Of a stretch of 64,000 nt of DNA, positions 50,001-61,332 are shown one piece after another. Source of the stretch: Leptoclinus maculatus (Eukaryota; Chordata; Actinopteri; Perciformes; Stichaeidae). Within the stretch, counting starts at the first letter, position 1; each line of letters opens with the position of its first letter. The notes under the pieces are model-generated. The model was not told the origin of the DNA, did not search any database, and was given only the letters and a program-made list of their open reading frames with translations. The DNA is taken from NCBI GenBank assembly GCA_032191485.1, contig JAVDOI010000012.1, positions 19,358,485-19,422,484 on the forward strand, read 5' to 3'. Position numbers and translations under genes: made by a program.

Positions 50001-53000
50001 ATTCAAACGTATTGTAAGCCTCGTACCGAACGGTTTAATACGAGTACGTACATAGTTACAGCCTTAGAAACGAATAATAGCTGTGGCGCCATCATGTGGT
50101 TATAAGGTGGTATTTCAGCTGCATGACAGCAGTGAAGGCCTGGGTATAAAATATACGGCCCGCCACTGGTGTTTCCATAATCCATTTATCGCATCAGCTC
50201 TTTTCCGACAAAGGCAAAAAACACTTCAATCAAGTGTAAAAACGGTTTTTTTTCACAATTGAATTTCAATGTGCTAATTCAAAATGCGAATGAAAATACG
50301 GCTCAAGTAGTATTTCGCATGACCTTTATATGTAAAATCCCAACAATGCTGCACCTGTTTTCAAAAATGTCCTATATTTTCTTTGGGGGGGGGGGGCGGC
50401 GGTATGACTTTTACTGACTACTATAATTATAATAATAAACAGCTTTATTACAACACCGCCAGCTGAATGTGTGAGGATACTGTCGTGTCCCGGGAAAAGC
50501 ACCTGGCCAGTAATCATCTCAGCCAGGATGCAGGCGGCTGACCAGACGTCCACTGTGAGGGGAGAGAATTGTAATAATAAAAAATGTAATACTTTGTCGT
50601 AGCATACTGCAATATTCCGTGATATTTTCAACAAACTGAAAACGATTTGCATGAAAGCGAGGTTACATTATTACCTGTTTGGCTGTAGTGCATCCAGTTG
50701 AATATGACCTCTGGTGCTCTGTACCAGCGCGTCACAACATAACCGGTCATTTCACTCTCCGTCTGTCTTGCCAGGCCAAAATCCAGAATCTGGGAACAGT
50801 TACAGTTTAGATTTCCATTTCTGTTGCATTTGATGTATCTCAGTTCAAGTGTATTGCAAGTCATGGATAGAAGGTTAAAATGTCTAAATAATCTTACATT
50901 TGTTGTCGAAATTCATCATCGTCATGACCTTAGGTGTCTTGTATGCACAATTTTTTTTTTTTGCTTTCAGTCTTTTTTTTATTCTTTTTTTACCGTAAAT
51001 GCTTTTACCTTAAACTTACCTTTAATTCACAGTTCTCATCCACAGCAAGGTTACCAGGCTTCAGATCCTAAAGTCCAAGCACAAGCTTAAAATGCTTAAT
51101 AGCACAAAACCTAAATACACACTGAAATTAAAGAAAGTTAAAGCAATAGTTTGACATTTTGGGAAATACGCTCATTTGATGTTTTTGCTGAGAGTTAGAT
51201 GAAAACACTGAAAACACTCATTTGCATGTTAAATGTGTTATACTAGTTAGCAGCCGGTTAGCTTAGCTTAGCATACAGAGTGAAAACAAGGGGAAACAGT
51301 TAGGTAACAAAACTCACTGCAAAATGTAATCCCTTACTCTACTCTTTCAAAGACCACATTGCTTAATCATGGGAAATCTGTACAAAATCATAAAATTGTG
51401 AAAAGCCAAGTTGTGGTTTTTGTGGGGCGTTATGGGTAGGATGGAGGGGTGGAGTGATTCCAGGAAGTTCCTAACTGTTCCCCCAAAAGATGTGCTAAGC
51501 TAAACCAACTCCTTATAAATACTGTTTGTATTTCAACTGGAAGGCCCACTGAGTAGAATTCGTCGGTTGCAGATTGTAAACACAACATTCAAAGTTAGCC
51601 CCTCCTCCCCGGCTCGACAAGGGAGCTAGCAGCTAGCGACCTTTTTAAGCTACGGAGACCAAAACGACAATTTTGTAACAGGCACTGAACATGTTTATTT
51701 CTACTATAAAGTTTGGCATTTTAACATTGGGGTCTCAACACATTGCCTCAAGTGGCAATTTGAGTAACTGCGATTTTTGGCACTTGAGTGTTGGCTTTTC
51801 TTTCTCAGCACACTCTCAGCCGCTTGGCAGATACAGACACCACCACACACTTCTAGTAAGTCATAAGTAATGATTGAGAGGAATTTTTACGAGTCTATAC
51901 ATTGTTTTTTTGGAGGAAAATGCTACTCATTGTGCCTTTAACTCTTGGCAAGAAAGCAAATGGGTATGATGTTGAATGTCAAAATGTCGAACTATTTCTT
52001 TAAGTGTACAATTAAAAAAAAAAACACATTAATTATGAGTGGTAGTGTTTGAAAAAAAAAAGTAAATGGAACCAACCCGATGAACGATCCCTGCAGAATG
52101 AATATACTGCAAAGAAGAAAAACATAGATTTAAGCACACGGTATGAAACAGCACAAATGGACATACTGCACACGCACAAAGTGTAGCAGAGCGGACCCAC
52201 GTGGATAATGGCCCTCTAAATGGCCCGGTGTGGACTTACGCATCACCAAGTGGATTGTGAGGGCTGTGTTTTGTGTATTTTCCAGCCCTCAGAGCAAATC
52301 CAGACTGCTCTCACGGCACAGAAGAGCGCTTAAACACACACACACACACGCACACAGATAAGAAGAGGAAAACATCTCGGGATCAAAGAAGTTTGAAGCT
52401 TAATTCGGAGACAAAAGGGGCTTTTTACGAGAAGTTAGTCTTTCTTTCCGGTTTCCAGTGTGCTTTCTCTTTCGTTTCCACTGGCCACTCGTAGTTACAC
52501 ATTGACTCGCGTTGAGTGGAAGGGCATAAATGAGGGTAAAGCAGTCAGTCAGTAAACTGAAAATGTTTTACTTGATATGCCAGTAACACAGCTGACCTTG
52601 TGTATTTCAATGAATTCCTTCTGGAGTTGACAGGTTGCGACCTGCAGCACACACTGGGGTGGTTTGCAGCAACATGTGAGGTCTGGGACCCTGGCCTGGC
52701 CTAGAAATGTTGATTTGCACCTCGCAGGTTGAGAGCGAGTTGCTGTGTGTGTTGCTGAGAGGCAATTTTTTTCTTTTTTTTTCGTTCTTGGTGGGGCGTT
52801 CACTGTCATGTGGAGGCTGTCCTGGTGAAGAGGGAGCTCCGGGTTCTGGGATTATACTTTAGATGAGGGATCACCTATGATCATGGACTATGGGTTGTTA
52901 CCAAAATAAATTACCAACACCTATGTAAGTGTTCAAAATGAGTTTGGTTTGCAGGCTGTCTGGTCTCTACTTTTGGAATAGATTGAAATAAGGAGCATGT

Positions 53001-56000
53001 CATTAAACTAGATATATCAGACAGACTAATGGGATGGAACCTTTAATTCACGGCTTTAGTTTTCATGGCATTTGAACTGCTGTCACTGCTTACATACCAG
53101 CCGACACTTTACAGTACACACACTTTAACTGTCCATGGTCTTTTGTCCACAACTGATATTTCATGTTTTCAGTGGATACACATCTATTTACACTTCAACT
53201 GCTTTCAGTGGCTTTACACATCAGCTGATACTGCCAGCTCCAGGGTTTCGCCCGAAAAGTTGTTTGGCGTCGTGGCAAAGTATCTTTTCTGACAGGGGCC
53301 AGCGGAGGAATGATGGCTGCCTTAAGCTAGGGCCCTATAATTTATGTGATGACAGAATCTCAAAAAATGTAGAATAGAAAAACTAGAGCACAGATTCCAT
53401 TAGACGTATCAGTAGCCGACATTTTGGCTAGCGAGCTAAGGTTGATGGGTAACGTTAGCTTGTGATAAGTTGAATGAGGGTAAAGATCATCAGCTCTTCT
53501 GTAAAGATGTCAGACCCTAACCCATTTATGTTAGTGTTGTTCGTTTCTGAACCAAAAAAAACATTCCTTAAAACATGTATCATATCACCCTCGAATCACA
53601 TTTGCAGAAACGCACAATGACATGTGGTCAGTGTGAAACGATTGATTAGGTTTAGTTGACAAAACTAGTTGTTTTAAGGTTAGAAAAAAACATCATGGTT
53701 TCTGTTAAATAACAACGTACAAACGTAAAGTAACAACCGCCGTTAGCAGACTTCCTCACAGGACCAGCGGTCTCCTGGGTGAAGAGACATACGCCTCCAC
53801 TCCCACCCGCCACATGTGGACTTTTTATATTATTAATACACTGGCGAAAACCCTAAGCTCAAATTTTGATAATGTCAGTCGGTTCTTCTCAGTGCTTCAA
53901 CTTCTTTTGAATTTTCAACTCCTATAAACACTTTCACTGCAACTGACCACTTTAGCGCTTAAACTTAAATTCACACTTCAACTATATTCAGTGCTCAGAC
54001 TTAAACTGAAACTTATTATAAACAGCTTATTTCAGCACCCTTATTTTAACTTCCACTTCAAATTCTGTTACTGTGACTTCACTTTAACTGTATCACAACC
54101 TCCACTTCAAGTCATTTCAACATTTCAACTACGTCTTAGGCTTTTTGCTGCGAGCAAGCCTATGTTTTTGTTTTACTGTCTATAGTCTGTAGTATTTACA
54201 GGAAATGAATGTTTAACAATCAAGTAAATAAATAAATATACACTTACCTTGAGTCCTCTCAGCAGCTGGTAGAACAGGTATGTGATGATGCGATCAGTTA
54301 ATCTCCGCTTCTTCATAATGTGGCTCAGATCCTGGGCTACTAATGGCATTACCATATAACTGGAGAGAGAGAGAGAGGAGGAGAGAGAGGGAAGGAAAGC
54401 AATGAAAGACAAAATTAACAAATAGGTAAGGGGACATGAAGTGGGCCTAAATACTGTCCATGACAACAGTACATCGCACAAACCAACCAAAACAAACGTG
54501 AATAAGCTTGCTCTCACACATCCTTGCTTGAACTTTTCAAACATGCGCACACATGCACACGGGGTTCTCAACAAGCTGCGACAGCGAGCAGAAGAATGTG
54601 CTTCCCGAATCCCAACTCACAAGGTTTGGAATTTCTCCAGCGTGGGGTCCGGTGTGAAGACGTCAAGGAGGCAGATCACCTTTAAGAAAAAAAACCAGTG
54701 AGACCATATGTCTGTTATTACACGAATCCATAGAAACGCTTGCACACATTAGTCAAGAGTTCCCATCCAGTTAGTAACATTGCACAACCCTGGAGTAACA
54801 CCTGGTGTAAATGTCATGTTTACAGTGCTGATGTTTTCGTGGCTCCTGCAACTCTGTTTCTAAGGTATCACAGTCATTGTTATGTTTCTGTCGTGTATTA
54901 TCCAGAGATTGCTTGTAAAGAATTCATGCATCCGGGCACTGATGTCATTGTTCTTGAAATTTCTGTTTAAGAAGTTTGGGCTCATGCGGGCAACGGTTCT
55001 GAAAAGTGATGCCAATGCTGAAGTGCCTAAAACTTGAATTCTCTCCAATTGCCATCAGGGGGCGACTCCTCTGATTGTATAGAAGTCTATGAGAAAATAA
55101 CTCTACTTCCCTCTTGATTTATTACCTCAGTAAACATTGTAAACATGAGTTTATGGTCTCAATCTCTAGTTTCAAGTCTTCTTCAATACAGCATGATGTT
55201 CATTTAGTAAATTATGGTCCATTTAGAGTCAAATAGACCATAAAGCAGGGTATGCTTTAGGGCGGGGCTACCTGGTGATTGACAGGTCGCTAACTTTAAC
55301 CCTTCCACAGTGTGTTTTCAGATAACGAAAGTTAATTTCGAGATCACCTGAAAATGCCTTTTTCTGTGTTTGGTTGTACTTGTGCTCCACCCTCTCGTGT
55401 CAATTCTGGTTCCGAAAAACCAAGATGGCGACGACAAGAATGCCGAACTTGTTATATACAATCAATGGAGTGTTGCTAAAAAGTTAGCTTCTCTATCTAT
55501 TCTAAAAACAAAAAAATAACTAAAGCTGATAACACATGATACAAAATGAAACAAACTTCTCCATTTGACAAACAAACCCCAAACTTATAAAATGAACTCA
55601 TTGAAATTGGTGCCTTCCAAAGAGTATCCCAGTAATAGGAAGTCATGTAGTGCATAAAGTTCCTCAAAGGTTTTCAGCAAAAACACTGAATCATGAGGGT
55701 TCCAACAATACACAACACTCCCAGCTTGTCAGGGGGCATTAATGAGATTAAGGGCTCTTGTTGAATGGTCAACAAAGTTTGCTTATCCTCCCTGGTTGAA
55801 TAAGGACTGAACAAATACAATAGGATCACAACTCCTTGTCTCAACAAAAAGAGTACCTTTGGCCGGCTATTGTACTGGATTGTATCACATCAATTAAATT
55901 CTCATGTTGTTGTGTCCACCCACTAATTTAAGAAGAAACTCGAAGTTCCTACATTTTCATGCTGTATGTGGCGGAGCAGCCTGAGTTCCCTGTAGGCCCG

Positions 56001-57420
56001 TTTGGTGTGGATGAGGGACTGGAACGGACGATACAGCTTCTTGATGGCCACCTTCTCCTTGGTCTTCTGGTCCATGGCAGAACTAAGAGAACACAGTGTA
56101 AAGGGCATGACACACACAGTGATTCATAATCCAGGGCTCTGAATAATAACCATCGGCATAGAGTATTTTTTTATTCATTTGTAAAAAATTGATGAATCGT
56201 TTCGTCTATAAAATGTCGGAAAATGCCCATCACACTCCCAGCGACCTTCAGATATTCAATTTAGAATCATGTAAACAGAAGATAAATCGGCATAAAATCG
56301 GCACGTTTTTCTTGCTAAATGACACAAATGATTAATCTGTTATCAAAATGTGTGCAATCATTCTTACTTCTCTGGCGGCTCCATTGATTGACTCGTCATT
56401 TCAGCTCCACTGTAATGGTGTAGAAATGAGTTCCCTTTCTATTTGCTTCCCATCAAGACATTTTAAGTTTATGGGGTGAAATAAAACACATCTTGGATGT
56501 GCTCTGGTACATGTCATTTGAAAAATTATTTGTGCTCCTTATATCTCTACTACATAGTAATATCTGAAATAAAACTTTCAAATGACTCAGGGCTGATGTC
56601 CCCTCTGTTATCTGGTAGCCCCCCTCCCTTAAAGTCAGTGATAAGATCTCCTCTGTCAGTGGCTTATCATTAGATAGAATGTCTGAGGTATCCTGGATTC
56701 CTGGCTGGCTGTCTCCGCTTCGGTGGAGGAGATTCCTGTCGTATCGGAGGACCTGTATCGACTTGCTGACTTGCCCCGGGCGGACAATAGTGCTTCTGTT
56801 AGCAGATGTCAGAGTAATCTGGTACTCTCGGACTGTCTGGGAGCGGAATGCATACTTGAGGCTTGAATAGCCGACATGTAGAAAACCACTTGTGATGCCA
56901 AGTATTGAAACACTGATAGTGGACAACAAAAAGGCAAGGCCACACAGTATGTGTTACCAGTGTTACTGCTGCAATAATGACTTATGTGTGTTGGAGGTGG
57001 GTCACTGCAACTTTAAATGCCTTATGTGTTTTATTATGTAAAGTAAAACATTTTAATGTCCATATGGGGGATAGTTATACCTATAGGATGGAATTCATTG
57101 TGAGTAACATTATTATTATATCCAGTATGTCATTCAGTCATGGATGTTTATTAGACCAAAAGATTCAAGTACCTTGCACATTTCTGTCCACAAAAAAAGA
57201 CTTTCTTTCCTTGTTAGAATAGCCGAAGTCCCCCCCCCCCCTTACACACACACACACACCCACCCCCCTCCTCCGGGTGAACTCACCAAACTGTCCCGTA
57301 AGCTCCGGAGCCGATCGGCCGCAGCGCCCCGTACCTCTCCGGGACGTCCCACGTCGTTTTCTGGACCTCCAGTCGGAGGAAGCCCGGTATGACGGGGGAA
57401 TCCTTCAAGGGAGACTCCAT
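47041..57420 (-). CDS. mapk13: p38-family MAP kinase, p38 delta (12 coding exons, 364 aa)
   Basis: Stress-activated serine/threonine kinase activated by MAP2Ks on a TGY loop. Exons (minus strand order): 57420-57287, 56082-55953, 54679-54621, 54359-54248, 52106-52077, 51067-51020, 50789-50675, 50552-50481, 48940-48861, 48754-48676, 47412-47239, 47102-47041. Sizes 134/130/59/112/30/48/115/72/80/79/174/62 give one open frame of 1095 nt and agree with the usual p38 gene plan. Motifs: GSGAYG loop 37-42, ATP lysine K59, alpha-C glutamate E77, methionine gatekeeper M112 (as in p38 gamma/delta), HRD 154-156, DFG 174-176, TGY 186-188. The C terminus PSKTAM lacks the PDZ-binding end of MAPK12, which favours mapk13. 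Odd: the usual WSxGC glycine is alanine (A216), and the usual AxDLL aspartate is glycine (G289). Divergent to the 59.6 kb region. mapk12 is the main alternative name. Confidence 0.9.
47680..47890. repeat. Intact teleost interspersed repeat spanning the right edge of unit B
   Basis: Blocks TTTTCTAGTCTTCCGACCAT, GGGAGCAATTTAGGGTTCGG and TATCTTGCCCAATGACACTT follow each other as in a widespread teleost repeat. The unit boundary at 47778 falls inside it without breaking it, so this is the pre-duplication arrangement. Confidence 0.6.
48087..48340. repeat. Interspersed repeat fragments in mapk13 intron 10
   Basis: 48087-48240 (AGAGCCAGTGTTCGGTTTGT, GGCGGTGCGA) is similar to the stretch near 25600-25730. 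48265-48330 has a GATA run followed by ATACTTTATTCATCCCCAGG, a common fish SINE/LINE-like tail. No coding content. Confidence 0.5.
49135..49240 (+). repeat. Dispersed repeat, partial copy, mapk13 intron 8
   Basis: It matches the end of the 4585-5090 repeat (CTGCTGGTCAGTAGAGAGAA, GCAGGTTTTAAGAC, AACCGGAGATTG). Only about 100 bp are present. Confidence 0.65.
49875..50168. mobile_element. Truncated third copy of the hAT-like element, mapk13 intron 8
   Basis: It is about 90% similar by eye to the last 270 bp of the elements at 36630 and 44699, starting at GTCATTAAGGGATGATGGTG and ending exactly at the terminus ACGGCCCGCCACTG. It contains a small extra stretch (near 50030-50050) not in the other copies. 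The left two thirds are missing, and no matching 8 bp duplication is visible at the broken side. Confidence 0.8.
51136..52005. mobile_element. MITE with 25 bp inverted ends, mapk13 intron 5
   Basis: 51136-51160 and the reverse complement of 51981-52005 agree at about 22 of 25 positions (core TTAAAG[C/A]AATAGTT[T/C]GACATTTT). The interior contains GTTAGCTTAGCTTAGCATAC, typical of teleost MITEs. A second element is nested inside at 51541-51938. Confidence 0.7.
51541..51938. mobile_element. MITE nested inside the 51136-52005 element
   Basis: The left end AAGGCCCACTGAGTAG and the reverse complement of the right end (AAGGCACAATGAGTAG) agree at 14 of 16 positions. It lies wholly within the outer MITE, so it was inserted later. 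No coding content seen. Confidence 0.6.
53050..54170. repeat. Degenerate repeat-rich stretch, mapk13 intron 4
   Basis: Imperfect CACTTCAACT / TTCAGTG motifs recur through 53060-53230 and 53880-54150, with a common teleost-type block (GATTAGGTTTAGTTGACAAAAC, AACATCATGGTTTCTGTTAAA) between them. No exon signals. Confidence 0.35.
55040..55445 (-). repeat. Dispersed repeat, inverted copy, mapk13 intron 2
   Basis: This is the reverse-complement match to 4585-5090 over several hundred bases, including the ACCATAAACTCATGTTTACA region and the CAGGGGGCGAC block at 55056-55066. The proximal part with AAGATGGCGACGACAAG corresponds to the GTCGCCATCTTGG block near 4610-4625. Confidence 0.65.
56150..56365. 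repeat. Diverged hAT-type MITE interior, mapk13 intron 1
   Basis: AATCGTTTCGTCTATAAAAT, AAAATGCCCATCACACTCCC and AAATGATTAATCTGTTATCA in this order resemble the interior of a very common teleost hAT MITE, whose end (TAGGGCTGCAACTAACGA) is seen at 63746. The assignment relies on memory of the family. Confidence 0.5.
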
Positions 57421-57620
57421 GGCGCTGGCTCGTTTCCCAGGGTATGGGTTTTCAAGTCATAGAAAGCGTTCTATTTGTAAGAGCTTTGGGAGTTTCAACC
57501 TGGCAGGTGAGAGGGCTCGTGGTGTAAAAAAAAAAAAAAAAGGTTAGAAGGTAAGCGCTCGGAAACGCCCCCGGTTCCTCCACTGCCCTGCCCACTCGGG
57601 TCGTCACGAGCTGTCATTCC
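57421..57620 (-). promoter_or_regulatory. CpG-rich 5' region of mapk13
   Basis: The first exon and the 200 bp upstream of it are rich in CpG and GC, unlike the surrounding AT-rich DNA. No TATA box stands out, which fits a CpG-island type promoter. A poly(A) run at 57526-57540 interrupts it. The start site is not defined. Confidence 0.5.
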
Positions 57621-57659
57621 CACACTGAGGACAGTTAAATGTATCTGCAGTCAGAAACA

Positions 57660-59290
57660 TGCCGACAGATGTGCTGTGTTAAATAAACTCGAAGCCATTC
57701 GAATAGGGTATAAATAACAAGAATATATAGCGTGGCGCAAACACAACGCGAGCGGGAATTACAGTAATTCTGCAAAAAGTGAGGAAAGCAATTATTTTAT
57801 TTTGTGTTTTTGGTTACTGATTGAATCACCGGACTGGTTCATGGAAGAATAACACGGTTCAAAGCAGACTGCATGTTAATTATTTGATTTGTTCAAATAA
57901 CTGTTATTCATTTTAAAATATGTATCTAGTAAAACTTAAAGTGTCATGAATCCAAATATACTTGTTTTGCATTTTCATAAGCAACTGCCATGCAATTATG
58001 AGAAGTAAAGTATTAAATGTTATTATTTTATAATATTATAATAATATATTCAACACACTGCGGACTCTATAATAAACTATTTTTTGCCAGCCAACTGTTT
58101 TTGTCAAAATTATCGATGGATATATGACTTTATCAGGTGCACATGTACAATATAAAGACTGTCATACATTCTTTATGATGTTCACATTTTTTGTTGAGGT
58201 TGTTGGGAATGTGTAATACAATATGCTTATTTACTCGGTTGCGTACATTATATCCTGAGTTTTTTTCCGAACCAGAACAGTTGTGTTGGGTTGCATTGTA
58301 TCTGTTATGTTTTCATAGGATCCTTTTGGGTGAACCAAACCGACCACAGACCAGCAGAGGGCAGACACACGTCATTCTGGTGGACTAGACAAGGAGGGGA
58401 GTCCCGACTCTGAAGTCATTGTTCATTTTCATCTCGGAGGATTTCAAAACCATCATTTAAATCATAAACAATAGTAGGCTATATTTCAGCTGTTTGCCAC
58501 GACTGAACAAAATGACTATCAATCTAAACAAATAGTTGTTATCAGGACATACAGTGTGCTGTATAGAATTAAAAATATACAATATGATCTGCAGAACTTG
58601 ACTGGTATGGTCAAACAAACAGCACCATCTATACTGGGGGTGGGGAATCAGAAATACTGTTAACCTGTCAGGGTGCACACATCCACATTACTATGTGTTG
58701 TTTGGTGGAAAATCACTTTACAGTGTGAACAGGATCACTGAACCAACACATCATATTATATTTCAAATTAGTTTTAATTACGTTCATGTTTCCACAATCA
58801 ATCCAGAGTGCCATTGACAAACTGGGGCTTGCTGTCTGAACCGGTCTCACCGCGCAAAGCTACAGTGTCAAGCCGGCAGAGGCATGGCGACACTTCTGAG
58901 TAGCATTTTCAAAATAAAACTGTTATGGTGTAGTCCGGTACAGTGAGGATACAAATTAATGAAGACACAAACTGAGAGGACATACTTTAAAGCCAGAAGT
59001 ATTGCAGAACTTTTTGTAAGCTACTTTACATGTTGAGTTGTTGTTATCAGGGAACGATATGATGTAGGCTACCCAGATTGGTTTACTTCACTAAAAGTAG
59101 CAATACTACAATGTAGAAATACCCTGTTAGAATGTATTCTAAATGTTATGAGTGAAAGGTATTTTAAAGTAAAAAAGAAAAGAAAAAAAGGAGCATACTT
59201 ATGTATTGGAAGGATCACTTAATGTTGCACTGATTTTGCAGCTGGTTGAAGGTGGGGCTAATTTTAATCCATACTAATATTTAACAATGT
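57660..59290. other. Intergenic DNA between mapk13 and the divergent region
   Basis: AT-rich, with no exon recognised. It contains the CTCF-like site at 58351-58364. At 59296-59312 the motif GGGACAGTGTGTAGCATTT starts another teleost interspersed repeat. Confidence 0.4.
58351..58364 (+). promoter_or_regulatory. CTCF-like core motif
   Basis: CCAGCAGAGGGCAG matches the vertebrate CTCF core consensus CCASYAGRGGGCRS at all 14 positions. It lies about 0.9 kb upstream of mapk13 and 1.2 kb before the divergent GC-rich region. An insulator or loop-anchor role is inferred only. Confidence 0.5.
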
Positions 59291-59559
59291 ATTAAAGGGA
59301 CAGTGTGTAGCATTTAAGGAGACATATTGGCAGCGATGGAATTCAATATTAATAAGTAGGCTGTGTTTTATTCAGTGTATAATCACCGGAAAATGAGAAT
59401 TGTTGTATTTTCATAAGAATGACTGGTCTGTGGTCGCCATTTTGAAGCCTCGAAGTTTGGCATTTTGCCCACGAATTATTTACCTCTCATTTGCGCTTTA
59501 GGGCAGCCCTTAATTATATATACTTGTAATTTTACATATTTTCCTTTTCGGGCTTTATT

Positions 59560-59969
59560 TTGAAGGCGACCCAATGACATTTCCTGTCCCACCCTTTCTG
59601 ACTCCGTGTATCTTGTCTCCGCTGCCCGCTGCCTGTCTGACTGTGGTTGAAGCCTCTCAGATGCGGAGACCTGCCCGTCCTGAGCGCGAGCTGCGGCCGA
59701 ACAACCGACTCTGGTTCTGACACACACGCGCGCACGCACACACACACACACACACAGTTTGTGGACTCGGAGTTTGTTTCTACTTCCACAGCGGTGACTT
59801 CACATAACTGCGCCGCAGTTTTTTTTGAGGGAATAACCAAACAGTGTGTCGTGAAGGAACAAGCTGGACTTCATCAGGTACTTCGTGCTCGTTGGCTAGC
59901 GTGGATGCGAGGCTCGGTTCCACTCAACGCCATGGACGGCTGATTCACACGTCTCCACTGACCCAACAG
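59560..59969 (+). other. Putative promoter and non-coding first exon of a plus-strand gene
   Basis: A GC- and CpG-rich block (CTGAGCGCGAGCTGCGGCCG near 59680) contains a CRE-like TGACTTCA and is followed by good donor sites: CAG|GTACTT at 59877 and CAACAG|GTACGT at 59969. No long open frame starts here, so it would be a 5' UTR exon. It is divergent from mapk13. A (CA)n array (59720-59757) lies inside. The gene body must be downstream and mostly outside the window. Confidence 0.4.
59720..59757 (+). repeat. (CA)n microsatellite
   Basis: CA array with CG interruptions within the GC-rich divergent region. Confidence 0.9.
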
Positions 59970-60328
59970 GTACGTCCAATGCCATCATTTGTTCAAATGG
60001 AAAACAAAAAAACGAGAGGATTTTTGGTTCGTGGTAAAAAAAACAAAAAAAAAACTCTTCAAAGCATCAGTTTTACTTGTTGAAGACAATAACTCAATAT
60101 CGGCTGGCTCGGCTCGCCGCTTGCTAGTATGCTGCAGGGTGTTACATTCAGAAGTCCCATTGTGACCATGAAGTGTTTGGTTAGCCTCAAAATGGAGCGT
60201 GCAGAAAGTGTGAAAGCACTTGTTTTTGTTTTTTACACCCAAACACCAGACGAGCACACACTCCGACTAGACTGTTCAATACAATGGGTATACATAGCTT
60301 TGGACTGTGGTGAGCACTGGGCTTCACG

Positions 60329-60503
60329 CCACACACACACACACACACACATGCACACGCGCACATGCACACACACCATGCAGACACTCTTCCGTCAGCT
60401 GATGTAGGAATGTGTATTAGCCAAATGCCAAATGCCTTGTTCACCTGCTAGCAATCTGCTGGACACCCACACGCGCACACACACACGCACGCACACACAC
60501 GCA
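60329..60503 (+). repeat. Cluster of (CA)n arrays
   Basis: Two interrupted CA arrays (60329-60377 and 60465-60503) with ATG and CG interruptions. Simple sequence, no coding. Confidence 0.9.
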
Positions 60504-60633
60504 GCTGCCTGTTTATTGCTTCACTTAGAAAACACAGACGATGTGCTTTGACAATGTTCATTGAACTTGACACGAGTTCAGCGGCTTTTTAGATGTGTGA
60601 TTAGTTTTCTGGAATTTCATGTCATTGGTGGGT

Positions 60634-60634
60634 T

Positions 60635-60667
<33 letters not shown>
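60634..60667 (+). repeat. (GAT)n trinucleotide repeat
   Basis: About 11 ATG/GAT units in tandem. One reading would give poly-aspartate, but there is no supporting gene structure, so it is treated as a microsatellite. Confidence 0.9.
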
Positions 60668-60670
<3 letters not shown>

Positions 60671-61227
60671 TTGGGGCTCTTCGGTCACTCGCTTTACGTT
60701 TGCAAAGCATCGCAGCCGGTGTAGCCTCACCCGTAGACTTTGCCGATGTGTGGGTGCATGCTGGATTTTATTTAGTAAAGAGACGGCGGCTTAGAACCAA
60801 AGCCTCTTCGAATATCAACTCCCCTCTTGTCGTGAAGCAGTCGCTGTTTCTGTGAGGTTTCTTCTACAATACATTGTTGGACATTTCATACACAACCTTT
60901 TGTTAAGATTCTTGCGGTTGTGTTAGCCAAACCCTTAAACCTCATTCCACTCTTTTCTCTGCTTTTTGTGGATTTTTGTGCTCGGGGTCCCGGCATCCAG
61001 ACGTCTTTGAATGACTGGCCATCTGCTTGTTAAGGGTCTGCTCCAGACACACGGTATCACGTTACCCCTACTTGACTGTGTGTGTGGGTGGGTGTGTGTG
61101 TGTGTGGGGGGGGGGGATGAAAGTGTTATGGCGTTATCAGAGACGACTGTGTGTGGAGAAGTTAGAACCACAACTGAGCACATGAATAAATAATATTGTT
61201 TGTTAACTAAAATGGATCGTGCCTCCA

Positions 61228-61332
61228 CCAATCAGCTGGCAGAACGCAGCTTACTTTCTTTATCCAATCACAGCAGCCACGTGACGCTACTCACCCGTTC
61301 ACTGTCCAGGACATTACTTTACAAGACGTCAT
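61228..61332. promoter_or_regulatory. Compact cluster of CCAAT, E-box and CRE motifs
   Basis: Two CCAAT boxes (61228-61232 and 61264-61268, both CCAATCA) are spaced 36 bp apart. They are followed by the E-box CACGTGAC (61278-61285) and a CRE-like GACGTCAT (61325-61332). The combination within 105 bp is typical of NF-Y/USF/CREB-regulated promoters. The transcript it would drive is not identified. Confidence 0.45.

Noticed and set aside
54173..54574. 133-codon minus-strand open frame
   Set aside because: Only 54248-54359 is a real exon (mapk13 exon 4). The rest is intron read-through.
60619..60855. Open frame with poly-aspartate
   Set aside because: The run of aspartates is a GAT microsatellite, and no splice or start context supports a gene.
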